A stretch of DNA of 56,458 nucleotides, taken from Cellvibrionaceae bacterium (GTDB lineage: Bacteria > Pseudomonadota > Gammaproteobacteria > Pseudomonadales > Cellvibrionaceae). A program made the translations under genes and the position numbers. The notes below the pieces were generated by a model. That model did no database searches. It was not told where the DNA came from and saw only the letters and a program-made list of their open reading frames with translations. Position 1 is the stretch's first letter, and every line of letters starts with the position of its first letter. This document shows, piece after piece, positions 26,005 to 35,152 of the stretch. The DNA is taken from the NCBI GenBank assembly GCA_002707785.1, contig PANW01000056.1:1-56458 (forward strand). Reading direction: 5' to 3'.

Positions 26005-26766
26005 CTACAACCCCAAACGAGAAGCCAGCTCATCGGCTGGCATATAACCCGGCAGCAAGGTGCCATCAGCCAAGAAAATAGCCGGTGTTCCGCTAACGCC
26101 TAACTCTTGTCCAAGCTGAAAATGTTCAGCCACAGGGGTCTCACAATCAGGAGCGTCAACAGATTCGCGACTCTTGAGTCGATTCATAGCATCTTGGCGA
26201 TCTTCGGAGCACCAAGCCGCCGCAATTTTTTGATGGGAACGAGAACCGATGCCTGCGCGCGGATAGGCCAAATAGCGCACTTCGATGCCTCGTTCATTCA
26301 ATGCAGGAACTTCACGATGTAATTTTTGACAGTAACCGCAATCAACATCGGTAAATACACTGATATAGGCTTTGCGCTCACCTTTTGCCGGAAACACCAC
26401 CATATCGGAGGCTGAAAGCTGACTGAGCCTATCTTGACGCTTAGGCTTTAACGCCAGCTCTTTTAAATCAACGAATTTGCCGCTTCCAAGACCGTACAAA
26501 TTACCAGAGAAGACATAATTACCGTCACCACTAACGTACAATAGAGGGCCGTACTGAACCTTCACTTGATAAAAGCCGGGCACTGGACTGACCTCAACCT
26601 TGCCGTAGGCAAAATCAGGGCGCGCGCCTTCGAGCTTGCTTAGAATGGCCTTCTTCACCTCAGCGGGTACTTCAGCCTGCGCTGTTACCGACAAGGTAAA
26701 AGCCAGCACGATAAAACCCAGAATTCCTGTTGCGATACGCTGCATTACTAACCTCAAACTGCTCAT
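26005..26766 (-). CDS. dsbC: Thiol:disulfide interchange protein DsbC
   Basis: A signal peptide (GFIVLAFTLSVTAQA) precedes the N-terminal dimerisation domain (VPAEVKKAILSKL...YVSGDGNYVFSGNLY) and a thioredoxin-fold catalytic domain with CGYC (C143, C146). A second Cys pair, in AAWCSED and APDCETP, fits the structural disulfide. The cis-Pro loop is GVSGTPAIFLADG. It isomerises wrong disulfides in the periplasm. It sits between xerD and hom as in Pseudomonas, 176 bases from xerD. ATG at residue 8 is an alternative start. Confidence 0.95.
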   Translation of the reverse strand: MSSLRLVMQRIATGILGFIVLAFTLSVTAQAEVPAEVKKAILSKLEGARPDFAYGKVEVSPVPGFYQVKVQYGPLLYVSGDGNYVFSGNLYGLGSGKFVDLKELALKPKRQDRLSQLSASDMVVFPAKGERKAYISVFTDVDCGYCQKLHREVPALNERGIEVRYLAYPRAGIGSRSHQKIAAAWCSEDRQDAMNRLKSRESVDAPDCETPVAEHFQLGQELGVSGTPAIFLADGTLLPGYMPADELASRLGL

Positions 26767-26942
26767 AAATTAAACATCAAATATAGTTTGCGCTTCTGGC
26801 GCACTTTAACACACCCAGCTTGGAACGTGAGCATGCACCTTAGTTCCCCATTCGGCTTTCCAGCGAAGTTATGAACCGGTTCACTTGCGCCCTCTAGGTT
26901 TCCTGCTCAAGCGTTATATGGGCTGGAATCAGAGCGCCTACA

Positions 26943-27860
26943 CTACGCTCGAGGATGATGTTCGCTGTGCAACCCTTTCATCCGCTCTATGGCTACGTGA
27001 GTATAAATCTGCGTGGTAGACAAATCACTGTGTCCCAACAACAACTGCACAACACGCAAGTCGGCACCATGATTAATCAAATGGGTAGCGAAAGCGTGGC
27101 GGAGAGTATGGGGAGAGATGGGTTTATCAATATCTGCCACCAGCGCCCAGTGCTTGATGCGATGCCAAAATGTTTGTCTCGTCATATGTTGACCGCGCTT
27201 GCTGGGAAATAAAACGTCAGAACTTTGCTTTAGCAACAGCGGCCGTGCCTCTTTGGCGTAACGTATCAGCCAAGCTGCCGCTTCATCCCCCATAGGAATC
27301 AGCCGCTCTTTCCCGCCTTTACCCATGACCCGCACAACTCCTTGGCGCAAATTCACATCCGCAAGCGTCAGGCCAACCAATTCACTCACTCGCAGCCCGC
27401 ATGCGTAGAGCACCTCTAACATAGTGCGATCGCGCAAACCAATCGCATCCTCAGTGTCAGGTGCTGCGAGCAAAGACTCTACATCGGATTCACTCAATGA
27501 TTTAGGCAGTGGCCGCCCTTGCCGAGGGCTTTCGATCAGAGCGGAAGGGTCGTGCGAGATAACCCTTTCACGAAGAAAGTAGCCATAGAATCCCCGACAG
27601 CAGGACATAAAACGCGCGCTAGAACGCGCCGAAGACTTTTGTTGCTCTATGCGAAAAGCCAAGTAACTTCTTAGATCAGCATTTGTCACATCAAGTAATG
27701 CGCTGCCATTCATTGCGCACCAGCGAGCAAAGAGTTTTAAGTCCTGTCGATAGGATGACAGCGTCGAATCGCTCAGACCCTTTTCCATCCACACAGCGTC
27801 GAGGTATTGATCAATGATGTGCTGATCTTGGGGGGCGATGAATTCAGGGAGTTCTACCAT
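26943..27860 (-). CDS. xerD: Tyrosine recombinase XerD
   Basis: The 305-residue protein has the SAM-like N-terminal domain and all catalytic residues: R157 (CGLRVSELVGL), a Lys in GKGGKERL, H251 and R254 (SPHTLRHAFATHL), H277 (LLGHSDLSTTQ) and the nucleophile Y286 (IYTHV). With XerC it resolves chromosome dimers at dif. Its position directly before dsbC matches Pseudomonas xerD, which distinguishes it from xerC and from mobile integrases. Confidence 0.95.
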   Translation of the reverse strand: MVELPEFIAPQDQHIIDQYLDAVWMEKGLSDSTLSSYRQDLKLFARWCAMNGSALLDVTNADLRSYLAFRIEQQKSSARSSARFMSCCRGFYGYFLRERVISHDPSALIESPRQGRPLPKSLSESDVESLLAAPDTEDAIGLRDRTMLEVLYACGLRVSELVGLTLADVNLRQGVVRVMGKGGKERLIPMGDEAAAWLIRYAKEARPLLLKQSSDVLFPSKRGQHMTRQTFWHRIKHWALVADIDKPISPHTLRHAFATHLINHGADLRVVQLLLGHSDLSTTQIYTHVAIERMKGLHSEHHPRA

Positions 27861-27943
27861 AAGCGCTAAAGTAACGGATCAGCGAGACTGAGTACAGACA
27901 CAAATCACCCGACTCAACAATACATCTGTGCCTTATTTCCCCC

Positions 27944-30076
27944 TCATTCTGGGCGAGGAAAACGACTCAACAATTGCTGCAGCGCTTGGCGCTTGAAAGG
28001 CTTGGTCAAATAGTCATTCATCCCAACCTGCTCAGCCCGTTGGCGATAAGCCTGCAAGGCATGGGCGGTTAAAGCGACGATAAATACGCTACCTTTGGGC
28101 GGCGGTAGACGGCGGATTCTCTCCACCGCCTCAAAGCCATCCATCACCGGCATTTCGCAATCCATTAGAATCAAATCGTAAGCCCGCTCTGTGGTCTCAA
28201 TCAGCTCCAACGCCTGCTTGCCGTCATCACATATATCCGCCGTTACGCCGTAGCGCTTTAGCATACCTGCAACCACTTTCTGATTAACCAGATTGTCTTC
28301 CACTGCGAGCACGCGCAAATGCGAGAAATCGAACTCCGGCTCACGACTCGCTACCGAGGGAGCTAACGAACTGTCGGCGGCCTTTAGCGGCAGGATTATT
28401 TGGAAAGCGCTGCCTTGGCCGAGCTCACTCTGTAATTCGATTTCTCCGTCCATTAGAGAAACCAAGCCTCGACAAATCGGCAAGCCCAGTCCAGCGCCTT
28501 TAAGTGATGCGTTTAAATTCTGGGCACGATCCTGAGTGAAAGGCTCAAATATTTTTGTCGCCAGCTCATCACTGATACCCACCCCAGTATCGACCACTCG
28601 CAACCCCAAAAAGGACGTTTTTCCGCGCTGCAGAGTCTCAACCCGCAATGCCACCTCACCCTCGCTAGTAAACTTAACGGCATTGGCCAATAAATTCAGC
28701 AATACCTGCTGAAGACGCAAGGCATCCAACTCGCACAATTTCGGTACGGACTCACTTATCGCAATGTCTAGCTTGAGCTTCTTGCCACTGGCTTGCGGGC
28801 GCACCAACTCCATACAGTCACGACATAAACCTCTTAAATCAGTGGGTTGAGATCTTATATCCAACTGCCCTGAGTTAATCTTGGTGAAATCTAAAATGTC
28901 TCCGATAATCTTCAACAATAACTTGCCGGATTCTTCGATGAGCCCCACGTACTCCATCTGCTTGGGGTTTAAATCGGTCATGCTAAGAAGATCAGCAACG
29001 CCCAACACACCATTGAGTGGCGTGCGGACTTCATGACTCATAATCGATAGAAAATGGGTTTTGGCCTCACTGCTCGACTGCTCTGCCAGCAAGCGATTTT
29101 CCGCCTCTCTTATTTCTCGATTGCTGAGCACATGCGCCATTTGATCGGCCACGTCACCCACAAAGTTGATTTCTGCATCGCGCCAACGACGACGATCCCC
29201 AACCTGCTCTAAGGCGACGACTCCGACCAAATCCCCACCTTGGCGAATCGGACAATGAAGAATGGATTCCACATTAAAGGGCAGCAAAAAGTGTTTGTTA
29301 AATTCTCTGGTGCGCGGATCATTTTGCGCGTCACTAGCGTCAATCACCCGACTTTTCACGGCCTCTTCAAAATAGTTTGGATACTGGCTGGCGCTAATCG
29401 ACATCCCCGAGCCGAAACGATCGCCCTTGACGTTGTAATAAACGATCACGTCCAAGCGTGTCTTGGACTCATCAAACAACCAAATATCCGCGCTGGAAAC
29501 GCCTAACGCCTCGCAACAGACCGTCACCACTTCACGGGCAAACACCTCGACATCGCCTCGAGCTAAGTGGGGATTTCTCGCTAATTGAACCGCCGCATCT
29601 CGCAGCTGACGCTTACGCTCCAACTTCCTGACATTAGAGGTGGCGTTGTATATGTAACCCACGAGTTCTATTAACTGACCAGCGTCGTCGTACAGACCGT
29701 GCCCGTGCTCCCACAAATGCACGAGCTCTCCCGCTCGAGTTTGAATGCGATAATCAATGTAGTAGCTGCCATCCGCCGCCAACCCATCGGCCACCACACT
29801 CGCAACAAAGCTGCGATCGTCTTCGACAATCAAGTCCGCAAAACTCAACACATGATTGTTAAGCAGCTCGTAAGGTTCATAACCGGTAATATCGGCGACC
29901 GCGCCGGAGAGCTCCAACATGGTCCAGTCACTATCGTTTAGGCAGCGATAGAGGATGCCGGGAATTTTGGCGAGCAACGCTGGAGAGGCGTCATTAGCAG
30001 GAGGAAGATTGGACATAGACGGTTCTTGTTTCTTTCCTTCCAGTGTAGACCAGATTTCACCATCCATGACGCACAC
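27944..30076 (-). CDS. Soluble hybrid sensor histidine kinase, PAS-GAF-HisKA-HATPase-REC
   Basis: The domains in order are PAS (about 35-150), GAF (about 165-315), HisKA with the phospho-acceptor H348 in SIMSHEVRTPLNG, a HATPase with N465, D496 (VVDTGVGIS) and GAGLGLPICRGL, and a receiver with D639 (LILMDCEMPVMDG) and K692 (YLTKPF). No membrane segment, so it senses an internal signal. The phosphorelay partner is not encoded nearby. The longest frame starts at a GTG (30076); ATG 30067 and ATG 30016 are alternatives. It is transcribed toward xerD, 83 bases away. Confidence 0.92.
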   Translation of the reverse strand: MCVMDGEIWSTLEGKKQEPSMSNLPPANDASPALLAKIPGILYRCLNDSDWTMLELSGAVADITGYEPYELLNNHVLSFADLIVEDDRSFVASVVADGLAADGSYYIDYRIQTRAGELVHLWEHGHGLYDDAGQLIELVGYIYNATSNVRKLERKRQLRDAAVQLARNPHLARGDVEVFAREVVTVCCEALGVSSADIWLFDESKTRLDVIVYYNVKGDRFGSGMSISASQYPNYFEEAVKSRVIDASDAQNDPRTREFNKHFLLPFNVESILHCPIRQGGDLVGVVALEQVGDRRRWRDAEINFVGDVADQMAHVLSNREIREAENRLLAEQSSSEAKTHFLSIMSHEVRTPLNGVLGVADLLSMTDLNPKQMEYVGLIEESGKLLLKIIGDILDFTKINSGQLDIRSQPTDLRGLCRDCMELVRPQASGKKLKLDIAISESVPKLCELDALRLQQVLLNLLANAVKFTSEGEVALRVETLQRGKTSFLGLRVVDTGVGISDELATKIFEPFTQDRAQNLNASLKGAGLGLPICRGLVSLMDGEIELQSELGQGSAFQIILPLKAADSSLAPSVASREPEFDFSHLRVLAVEDNLVNQKVVAGMLKRYGVTADICDDGKQALELIETTERAYDLILMDCEMPVMDGFEAVERIRRLPPPKGSVFIVALTAHALQAYRQRAEQVGMNDYLTKPFKRQALQQLLSRFPRPE

Positions 30077-30124
30077 AGTGAAACAAACCTACAGAAATCA
30101 ACAACTTATAAAACTAGCAGACAT

Positions 30125-30157
30125 AAAAAAAGCCGGTATCTTGCGATAACCGGCTTT
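30125..30157 (-). terminator. Intrinsic terminator of the rpsP-rimM-trmD-rplS operon
   Basis: GCCGGTATC (30132-30140) pairs with GATAACCGGC (30145-30154) with one bulged A. On the minus strand it ends in seven T, about 20 bases after the rplS stop. Confidence 0.9.
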
Positions 30158-30175
30158 CTTGAAGAAAAATACGTC

Positions 30176-30526
30176 TTATTTAGACAGCTTTTCTTTGATT
30201 CGAGCAGCCTTACCAGTCAGGTTGCGCAAGTAGTACAACTTGGCCTGACGAACATCACCGCGACGCTTAACAGCAACGCTGTCAACCAATGGGCTGTGAG
30301 TTTGGAAAGTACGCTCTACGCCGATGCCGTGAGAAATCTTACGCACGGTAAAAGCGGAGTTCAAACCACGATTACGGATAGCGATAACGACGCCTTCAAA
30401 AGCCTGCAGACGCTCGCGAGTACCCTCTTTTACTTTTACTTGAACAACAACGGTGTCACCTGGTGAAAATTCTGGTAGGTCTTTTTTCAGTTGTTCGTTT
30501 TCCAATTCTTGGATGATATTGCTCAT
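30176..30526 (-). CDS. rplS: 50S ribosomal protein L19
   Basis: The sequence has the L19 features [23 protein letters not shown] and [16 protein letters not shown], ending [11 protein letters not shown]. It sits at the 30S-50S interface. The 116-residue length is typical. It is the last gene of the rpsP-rimM-trmD-rplS operon, 80 bases after trmD, and is followed by a strong terminator. Confidence 0.98.
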   Translation of the reverse strand: MSNIIQELENEQLKKDLPEFSPGDTVVVQVKVKEGTRERLQAFEGVVIAIRNRGLNSAFTVRKISHGIGVERTFQTHSPLVDSVAVKRRGDVRQAKLYYLRNLTGKAARIKEKLSK

Positions 30527-30606
30527 GGTTGACTCCTGAGTCAGTAGTGTAGCTTCACAGCTAGTTGATGAACGATAGTCAGCTAATCCGACCGTAAGTT
30601 CACCGG

Positions 30607-31392
30607 TTAATCGTCTTGGTCTGGGACCAGCTCTTGCTGAAATTCTGTCAACAAGGCTTGCTGTTCCGCAGTCAAAGCCAGTTTTTCTAGCAGATCCGGG
30701 CGTCGCTGCCAGGTTCTGCCAAGCGCTTGCTGTAATCGCCAGCGCCGAATTCTTTCATGGTTACCAGACAGTAAAACCTCCGGAACCTGCTGCCCTTCAT
30801 ATGTTTCAGGGCGGGTGTAGTGCGGGCAATCCAGAAGCCCTTCAGTGAAGGAATCCTGCTGTGCCGATTGGGCATGCCCCAATGCACCGGGTATCAATCG
30901 CGTGACACTATCGACCAATACCATGGCAGCTAACTCGCCACCACTCAGCACATAATCACCGATGGACCACTCTTCATCGACTTCCAACGCGATTAAGCGT
31001 TCATCGATGCCTTCGTAGCGCCCGGCAATCAATACCAAGTTTTGCTCTTCCGCCAGCTCTTGCGAACCTTGCTGGGTTAGTTGTCGCCCTTGCGGGGACA
31101 TGTACACCACTTTGCAACCCGGCCCACCGCTGTCGCGGCAATCCGCCCAAGCTCTGGCCTCAGCGATGGCATCTCTGAGCGGCTGAATCATCATCAGCAT
31201 GCCGGGACCACCACCATAGGGTCTGTCATCTACAGTTTGATGACGATCCTGTGTAAATTGCCGGGGATTCCACATCTCCAGCTCAACCAGGCCTTGCTTA
31301 ATCGCCCGGCTGGTAATGCCATAATCACTGATAGCGGAAAACATTTCCGGGAACAGCGTGACAACAGCAATTCGTTTCGAGGATCTCGACAC
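30607..31392 (-). CDS. trmD: tRNA (guanine37-N1)-methyltransferase TrmD
   Basis: TrmD methylates G37 of tRNAs that read CNN codons. Motifs: [32 protein letters not shown], the trefoil-knot SAM site [12 protein letters not shown] and [11 protein letters not shown], and ESFTEG-type [16 protein letters not shown]. The frame is open from a TTG at 31431, but a GTG at 31392 lies 10 bases after GGAGGA and gives [18 protein letters not shown], closer to the family N-terminus, so I use it. It follows rimM in the operon. Confidence 0.96.
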   Translation of the reverse strand: MSRSSKRIAVVTLFPEMFSAISDYGITSRAIKQGLVELEMWNPRQFTQDRHQTVDDRPYGGGPGMLMMIQPLRDAIAEARAWADCRDSGGPGCKVVYMSPQGRQLTQQGSQELAEEQNLVLIAGRYEGIDERLIALEVDEEWSIGDYVLSGGELAAMVLVDSVTRLIPGALGHAQSAQQDSFTEGLLDCPHYTRPETYEGQQVPEVLLSGNHERIRRWRLQQALGRTWQRRPDLLEKLALTAEQQALLTEFQQELVPDQDD

Positions 31393-31452
31393 GGGGCTGC
31401 TTTCCTCCGCTATGCCTGTCGGTGTTTGCAAAAAGTAAGCTCTCTGAGTCGA

Positions 31453-32013
31453 CTAAAAAGCCGGATCCCAAACAACTCTCATTTCACCCGCGTCCAAATC
31501 AATCGAGGTTACGAATTGATCCGGCACGTAAGGTACCAAGCGCTCGTTAAGATCGATGCTATCTGCATCTCCTTTAACCACCAGCACATCATTGGCACCA
31601 GTTTCCAACAAGCGACTTACCACACCTAAACGGCTGGTTTGGCCTTCAAATTCAGTAATTACCGCCAACCCTTCGAGCTGATACCAGTAAAACTCTCCAG
31701 CATCCAGCTCTGGCATTTGATCTCGTTCGACAGCAATAGTGACCTGACAAAGTTCCTGTGCCAGATCTCTGTCGTCGACGCCCTTAATATGAGCCACGAG
31801 ACCTTTCCCGTGTGGACGATGTTCATCCACTTCCACGGCTTTTACGCCGTGACGGGTTTTCAACCACCAAGGGCTGTAGGAGAAAATATTCTCCATCGGT
31901 TCGGTCTCAGAATGGATTTTCAGCCATCCCTTAACACCGAAAACCGTCGTAATGCGACCGATGTCAACAAGATTGGAGCGCTTTTTCGCGTTTCCTGGTG
32001 GTTGATCAGTCAT
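31453..32013 (-). CDS. rimM: 16S rRNA processing / 30S maturation protein RimM
   Basis: The N-terminal RimM domain (VDIGRITTVFGVKGWLKIH) is followed by the PRC-barrel with EFYWYQLEGLAVI and LLETGANDVLVVKGD, ending LVPYVPDQFVTSIDLDAGEMRVVWDP. It assists assembly of the 30S head around S19. Length 186 is typical. It lies between rpsP and trmD, 25 bases after rpsP. Confidence 0.96.
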   Translation of the reverse strand: MTDQPPGNAKKRSNLVDIGRITTVFGVKGWLKIHSETEPMENIFSYSPWWLKTRHGVKAVEVDEHRPHGKGLVAHIKGVDDRDLAQELCQVTIAVERDQMPELDAGEFYWYQLEGLAVITEFEGQTSRLGVVSRLLETGANDVLVVKGDADSIDLNERLVPYVPDQFVTSIDLDAGEMRVVWDPAF

Positions 32014-32038
32014 AGGGCCTGCACTACATCAGTGTTAA

Positions 32039-32290
32039 TTAAGCGGCTTCTTGAGCTTGGTCTTTCAGCAACTTAGAAACACGATCGGAGCACTTAGCAC
32101 CTTTCTCTACCCAGTAAGCAATACGATCGTTGTCGATACGCAGACGCTCTTCTTGCCCTTTAGCAACTGGGTTGAAGAAACCAACACGCTCAATGTAGCG
32201 ACCATCGCGTGAGCTACGGCTGTCGGTTACGGTCAAGTGGTAAAACGGGCGTTTTTTAGAACCGCCACGAGATAGACGAATGGTTACCAT
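32039..32290 (-). CDS. rpsP: 30S ribosomal protein S16
   Basis: The N-terminus [20 protein letters not shown] and the motif [14 protein letters not shown] are diagnostic of S16. The 83-residue length is normal. It is the first gene of the rpsP-rimM-trmD-rplS operon. The 182 bases before it, back to the ffh stop, must hold the operon promoter. Confidence 0.98.
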   Translation of the reverse strand: MVTIRLSRGGSKKRPFYHLTVTDSRSSRDGRYIERVGFFNPVAKGQEERLRIDNDRIAYWVEKGAKCSDRVSKLLKDQAQEAA

Positions 32291-32432
32291 GTAAGTCTAC
32301 TTCCTGTTAATCAAATTTTGTGTAACGCCTCTCGGCAGAACACCTGTTAAATGCTGTTTCACGCGGACATAGCCCACGAAAGGCGCGACATTCTAAGGGA
32401 AAGTCGATGAGATGTATAGATTTTTTGGCGAA

Positions 32433-32457
32433 TGACCACAGAGACTCTGTGATCACT
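32433..32457. other. Near-perfect palindrome just after the ffh stop
   Basis: The core CACAGAGACTCTGTG (32438-32452) is a perfect palindrome around one A, extended by ATGAC and GTGAT arms with wobble pairs. Read from ffh it starts about 16 bases past the stop. There is no T-run on either side, so it is not a standard terminator. It could stabilise the ffh mRNA 3' end or bind a protein. Confidence 0.5.
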
Positions 32458-32472
32458 CACCCAAAGAGGAGA

Positions 32473-33891
32473 TTATTTGAAGCCTGGAGGTAATCCGCCG
32501 CCCGGCATACCACCTGGGGGCATGCCACCGGGTGGCATTCCACCGCCGCCGCCCATCATTCCGCCAAGGCCACGCATCATTTTCGCCATGCCGTCGCCTT
32601 TCATCTTCTTCATCATTTTCGCCATTTGCTTGTGCTGCTTGAGCAAACGGTTCAAATCTTGAATTTGAGTGCCAGAACCAGCGGTGATACGACGTTTACG
32701 AGAGCCGTTGAGGATGTCGGGATTGGAGCGCTCAGCGGGCGTCATGGAGTCGATAATCACCTCCATTGTCTTGAATTGACTGGTCATGTTGGACTGCTCA
32801 GCCATTTGCGCGATATTGCCCATACCTGGCAACTTCTCGAGCATTGAGCCCATGCCGCCCATGTTTTGCATCTGTTGCAGCTGATCACGCAGATCTTCGA
32901 GGTCAAATTTCTTGCCCTTGGTGACCTTTTTAACCAGTTTTTCAGCTTTACTCTTATCGATCTTGCGTTCAGCTTCCTCAATCAGTGACAAGATGTCACC
33001 CATACCGAGAATTCTGGACGCCACACGATCGGGATGGAATGGCTCTAAGGCATCGACCTTCTCACCCATACCCATAAACTTAATGGGCTTGCCAGTTACA
33101 TGACGAACCGACAAAGCGGCACCACCACGGGCATCACCATCGGCTTTGGTGAGGATGACACCGGTCAGCTCCAGCGCTTCGTTAAACGCTTTGGCGGTAT
33201 TCACCGCATCCTGACCAATCATGGAGTCAATTACAAACAAGGTCTCCGCAGGCTCGATGGCCGCGTGCATTTGTTTGATTTCGTCCATCAACTCATCGTC
33301 GACGTGTAAACGACCCGCCGTATCCACAATCACCACATCAGCGTAGTGCTTGCGGGCGTACATAATCGCATCGTTGGCGATATCAACGGGATTTTGATCA
33401 GGTGTCGATGGGAAAAAGTTTGCGCCAACCTCTTCAGCCAAGGTCTCGAGCTGCTTGATCGCGGCTGGACGATAGATATCCGCCGAAACGACGACAACCT
33501 TCTTCTTTTCGCGCTCTTGCAGGTATTTCGCCAACTTCGCCACAGAGGTGGTTTTACCCGCCCCCTGCAAACCGGCCATCAGCACTACGGCCGGGGGCTT
33601 GACGGCGAGATCCAAGGTTTCATTGGCCTCACCCATCATGGCGACCATTTCACTCTCAACAATCTTAACGAATTGCTGACCCGGGTTTAGTGCCCGGGAA
33701 ACTTCTTGGCCCACCGCACGTTTGCGTACGCTTTCAATAAACGCTTTAACCACGGGCAACGCAACATCGGCCTCCAATAACGCTTTGCGCACTTCACGCA
33801 AGGTATCTTTGATGTTGGCATCGGTTAATTTGGCTTTGCCCGTAACCTTTTTAAGGCTGCGCGACAATCGATCCTGTAAATTCTCAAACAT
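32473..33891 (-). CDS. ffh: Signal recognition particle protein Ffh
   Basis: The NG GTPase has the P-loop LMAGLQGAGKTTSVAKLA, DTAGRLHVD, and TKADGDARGGAALSV. The M domain (GMGDILSLIEEAERKID, then SMTPAERSNPDILNGSRKRRI) binds 4.5S RNA and signal peptides. The C-terminus is a Gly-Met-Pro tail with repeated GGMPP units, longer than in E. coli. The protein targets membrane proteins to SecYEG with FtsY. It is transcribed toward rpsP but separated by 182 bases, and divergent from ypjD. Confidence 0.97.
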   Translation of the reverse strand: MFENLQDRLSRSLKKVTGKAKLTDANIKDTLREVRKALLEADVALPVVKAFIESVRKRAVGQEVSRALNPGQQFVKIVESEMVAMMGEANETLDLAVKPPAVVLMAGLQGAGKTTSVAKLAKYLQEREKKKVVVVSADIYRPAAIKQLETLAEEVGANFFPSTPDQNPVDIANDAIMYARKHYADVVIVDTAGRLHVDDELMDEIKQMHAAIEPAETLFVIDSMIGQDAVNTAKAFNEALELTGVILTKADGDARGGAALSVRHVTGKPIKFMGMGEKVDALEPFHPDRVASRILGMGDILSLIEEAERKIDKSKAEKLVKKVTKGKKFDLEDLRDQLQQMQNMGGMGSMLEKLPGMGNIAQMAEQSNMTSQFKTMEVIIDSMTPAERSNPDILNGSRKRRITAGSGTQIQDLNRLLKQHKQMAKMMKKMKGDGMAKMMRGLGGMMGGGGGMPPGGMPPGGMPGGGLPPGFK

Positions 33892-34212
33892 GGTAAATCT
33901 TGACCGTTAGCTGAGTGTGTCGACATTAAAAGGCGCAGTATACCCAATTTTTCCCAGCGTGGCTCGCCAAGCAAAGATCCATCAACTGCTTTTCAACTTA
34001 ACACCTCAAGAACGGATGTGGAGAGCGCCAACGACGCGATGACTTGCACAGTTTTCAACCACTTTCATCCCCCTCAAGATTGAGTGGTTACTGAGCACTT
34101 GGTGCGCCTCTTCTATTTAAGCAGCCGCTATGACACACTAAAGCCACTCTCAACTGTTTACTGACTGAAGTAACAACACTACCACCCTAAAGCCACACCG
34201 ATTAAGCTCTCT
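33892..34212. other. Divergent intergenic region between ffh and ypjD
   Basis: This stretch carries the promoters of ffh (minus) and ypjD (plus). I see no convincing sigma-70 pair, no open frame with a ribosome site and no strong hairpin. Its composition resembles that of the neighbouring genes. Confidence 0.5.
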
Positions 34213-35016
34213 ATGATCCTGACAATGTCTTTGGCTATGAACATCGCAGCCGCGGTTCTGTACCTCGGCGGTTCTGCTTACCTTATTTCTGCGGCCCTAC
34301 ACAAACACTCTAGCAACGCTCAGTGGTTGATGGCATTTACGCTCTGCGCTCTGGCCTTTCATGGGATTGGAAGCTATCAATTGCTGCTTATCGATGACGG
34401 CATCAATCTCGGTGTGTTTAAAGTCGGCTCGCTGATTTTCTGGGTCATCAATCTTGTGGTGTTAATCAGCGGCTTACGCAAACCCCTGCACACACTGTTT
34501 ATTTTTCTGTTTCCGCTGTCGGCATTTTCTATATTAATGTCCATGGCAAGCGACAGCGATACCATCATCACCCATATTGATACGAAAATATTGACCCATA
34601 TATTGCTGTCTATTTTGGCTTACAGCCTGCTCATAATTGCTACCTTGCAGGCACTGTTGCTGGCCTTTCAAAACTATCAACTGAAGCATAAACACCCCAC
34701 CGGGCTGATCCGTGTACTGCCGCCGCTGCAAACCATGGAAACCTTATTGTTTGAACTGCTGTGGGTCGGACAGACGCTACTGACACTGTCCATCGTGACC
34801 GGCTTTATCTTCATTGAGAATCTGTTCGCCCAACAGCTGGCACACAAAACCGTACTGTCCATATTGGCCTGGTGCATCTACGCGGTTTTGCTCTGGGGTC
34901 ACATGCGCCTAGGCTGGCGCGGCAATACGGCTATTCGCTGGACTTTGGGCGGCTTTTTAGCCCTAATGCTGGCCTATTTCGGTAGCAAATTTGTCATCGA
35001 AATCCTGCTCAATTAG
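34213..35016 (+). CDS. ypjD: YpjD/CcsA-type inner membrane protein
   Basis: The 267-residue protein has about eight hydrophobic helices and the cytochrome c assembly (CcsA/CcmC) fold. Histidines in ALAFHGIG, ILTHILLSILAYSLL and GHMRLGW are candidates for the conserved haem-related positions. It lies between ffh and a CorB-type gene, the usual place of ypjD. In other bacteria the ypjD-corB pair has been linked to magnesium efflux or haem handling; the role is not settled. The start may be ATG 34213, 34225 or 34237. Confidence 0.88.
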   Translation: MILTMSLAMNIAAAVLYLGGSAYLISAALHKHSSNAQWLMAFTLCALAFHGIGSYQLLLIDDGINLGVFKVGSLIFWVINLVVLISGLRKPLHTLFIFLFPLSAFSILMSMASDSDTIITHIDTKILTHILLSILAYSLLIIATLQALLLAFQNYQLKHKHPTGLIRVLPPLQTMETLLFELLWVGQTLLTLSIVTGFIFIENLFAQQLAHKTVLSILAWCIYAVLLWGHMRLGWRGNTAIRWTLGGFLALMLAYFGSKFVIEILLN

Positions 35017-35152
35017 GGTTTTACGGGTGTAAAGGAAGTATTCTTCGGCGAACGTGCTAATTAAAGGCTTCTAGCCCTTAAAAACGGTTGCTTAGCCTCG
35101 GTTTCTGCGCGACTATACGCCGCATTACTAGGCGATACAGGTTTTCACCTCT

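Noticed and set aside
26943-27860. Phage or island integrase
   Set aside because: The recombinase has XerD motifs and lies next to dsbC as in Pseudomonas; no attachment site or phage genes are present.
30026-30466. Plus-strand 146-codon open frame opposite rplS
   Set aside because: It lies antisense to a certain ribosomal protein gene and spans its terminator; composition follows the reverse of rplS.
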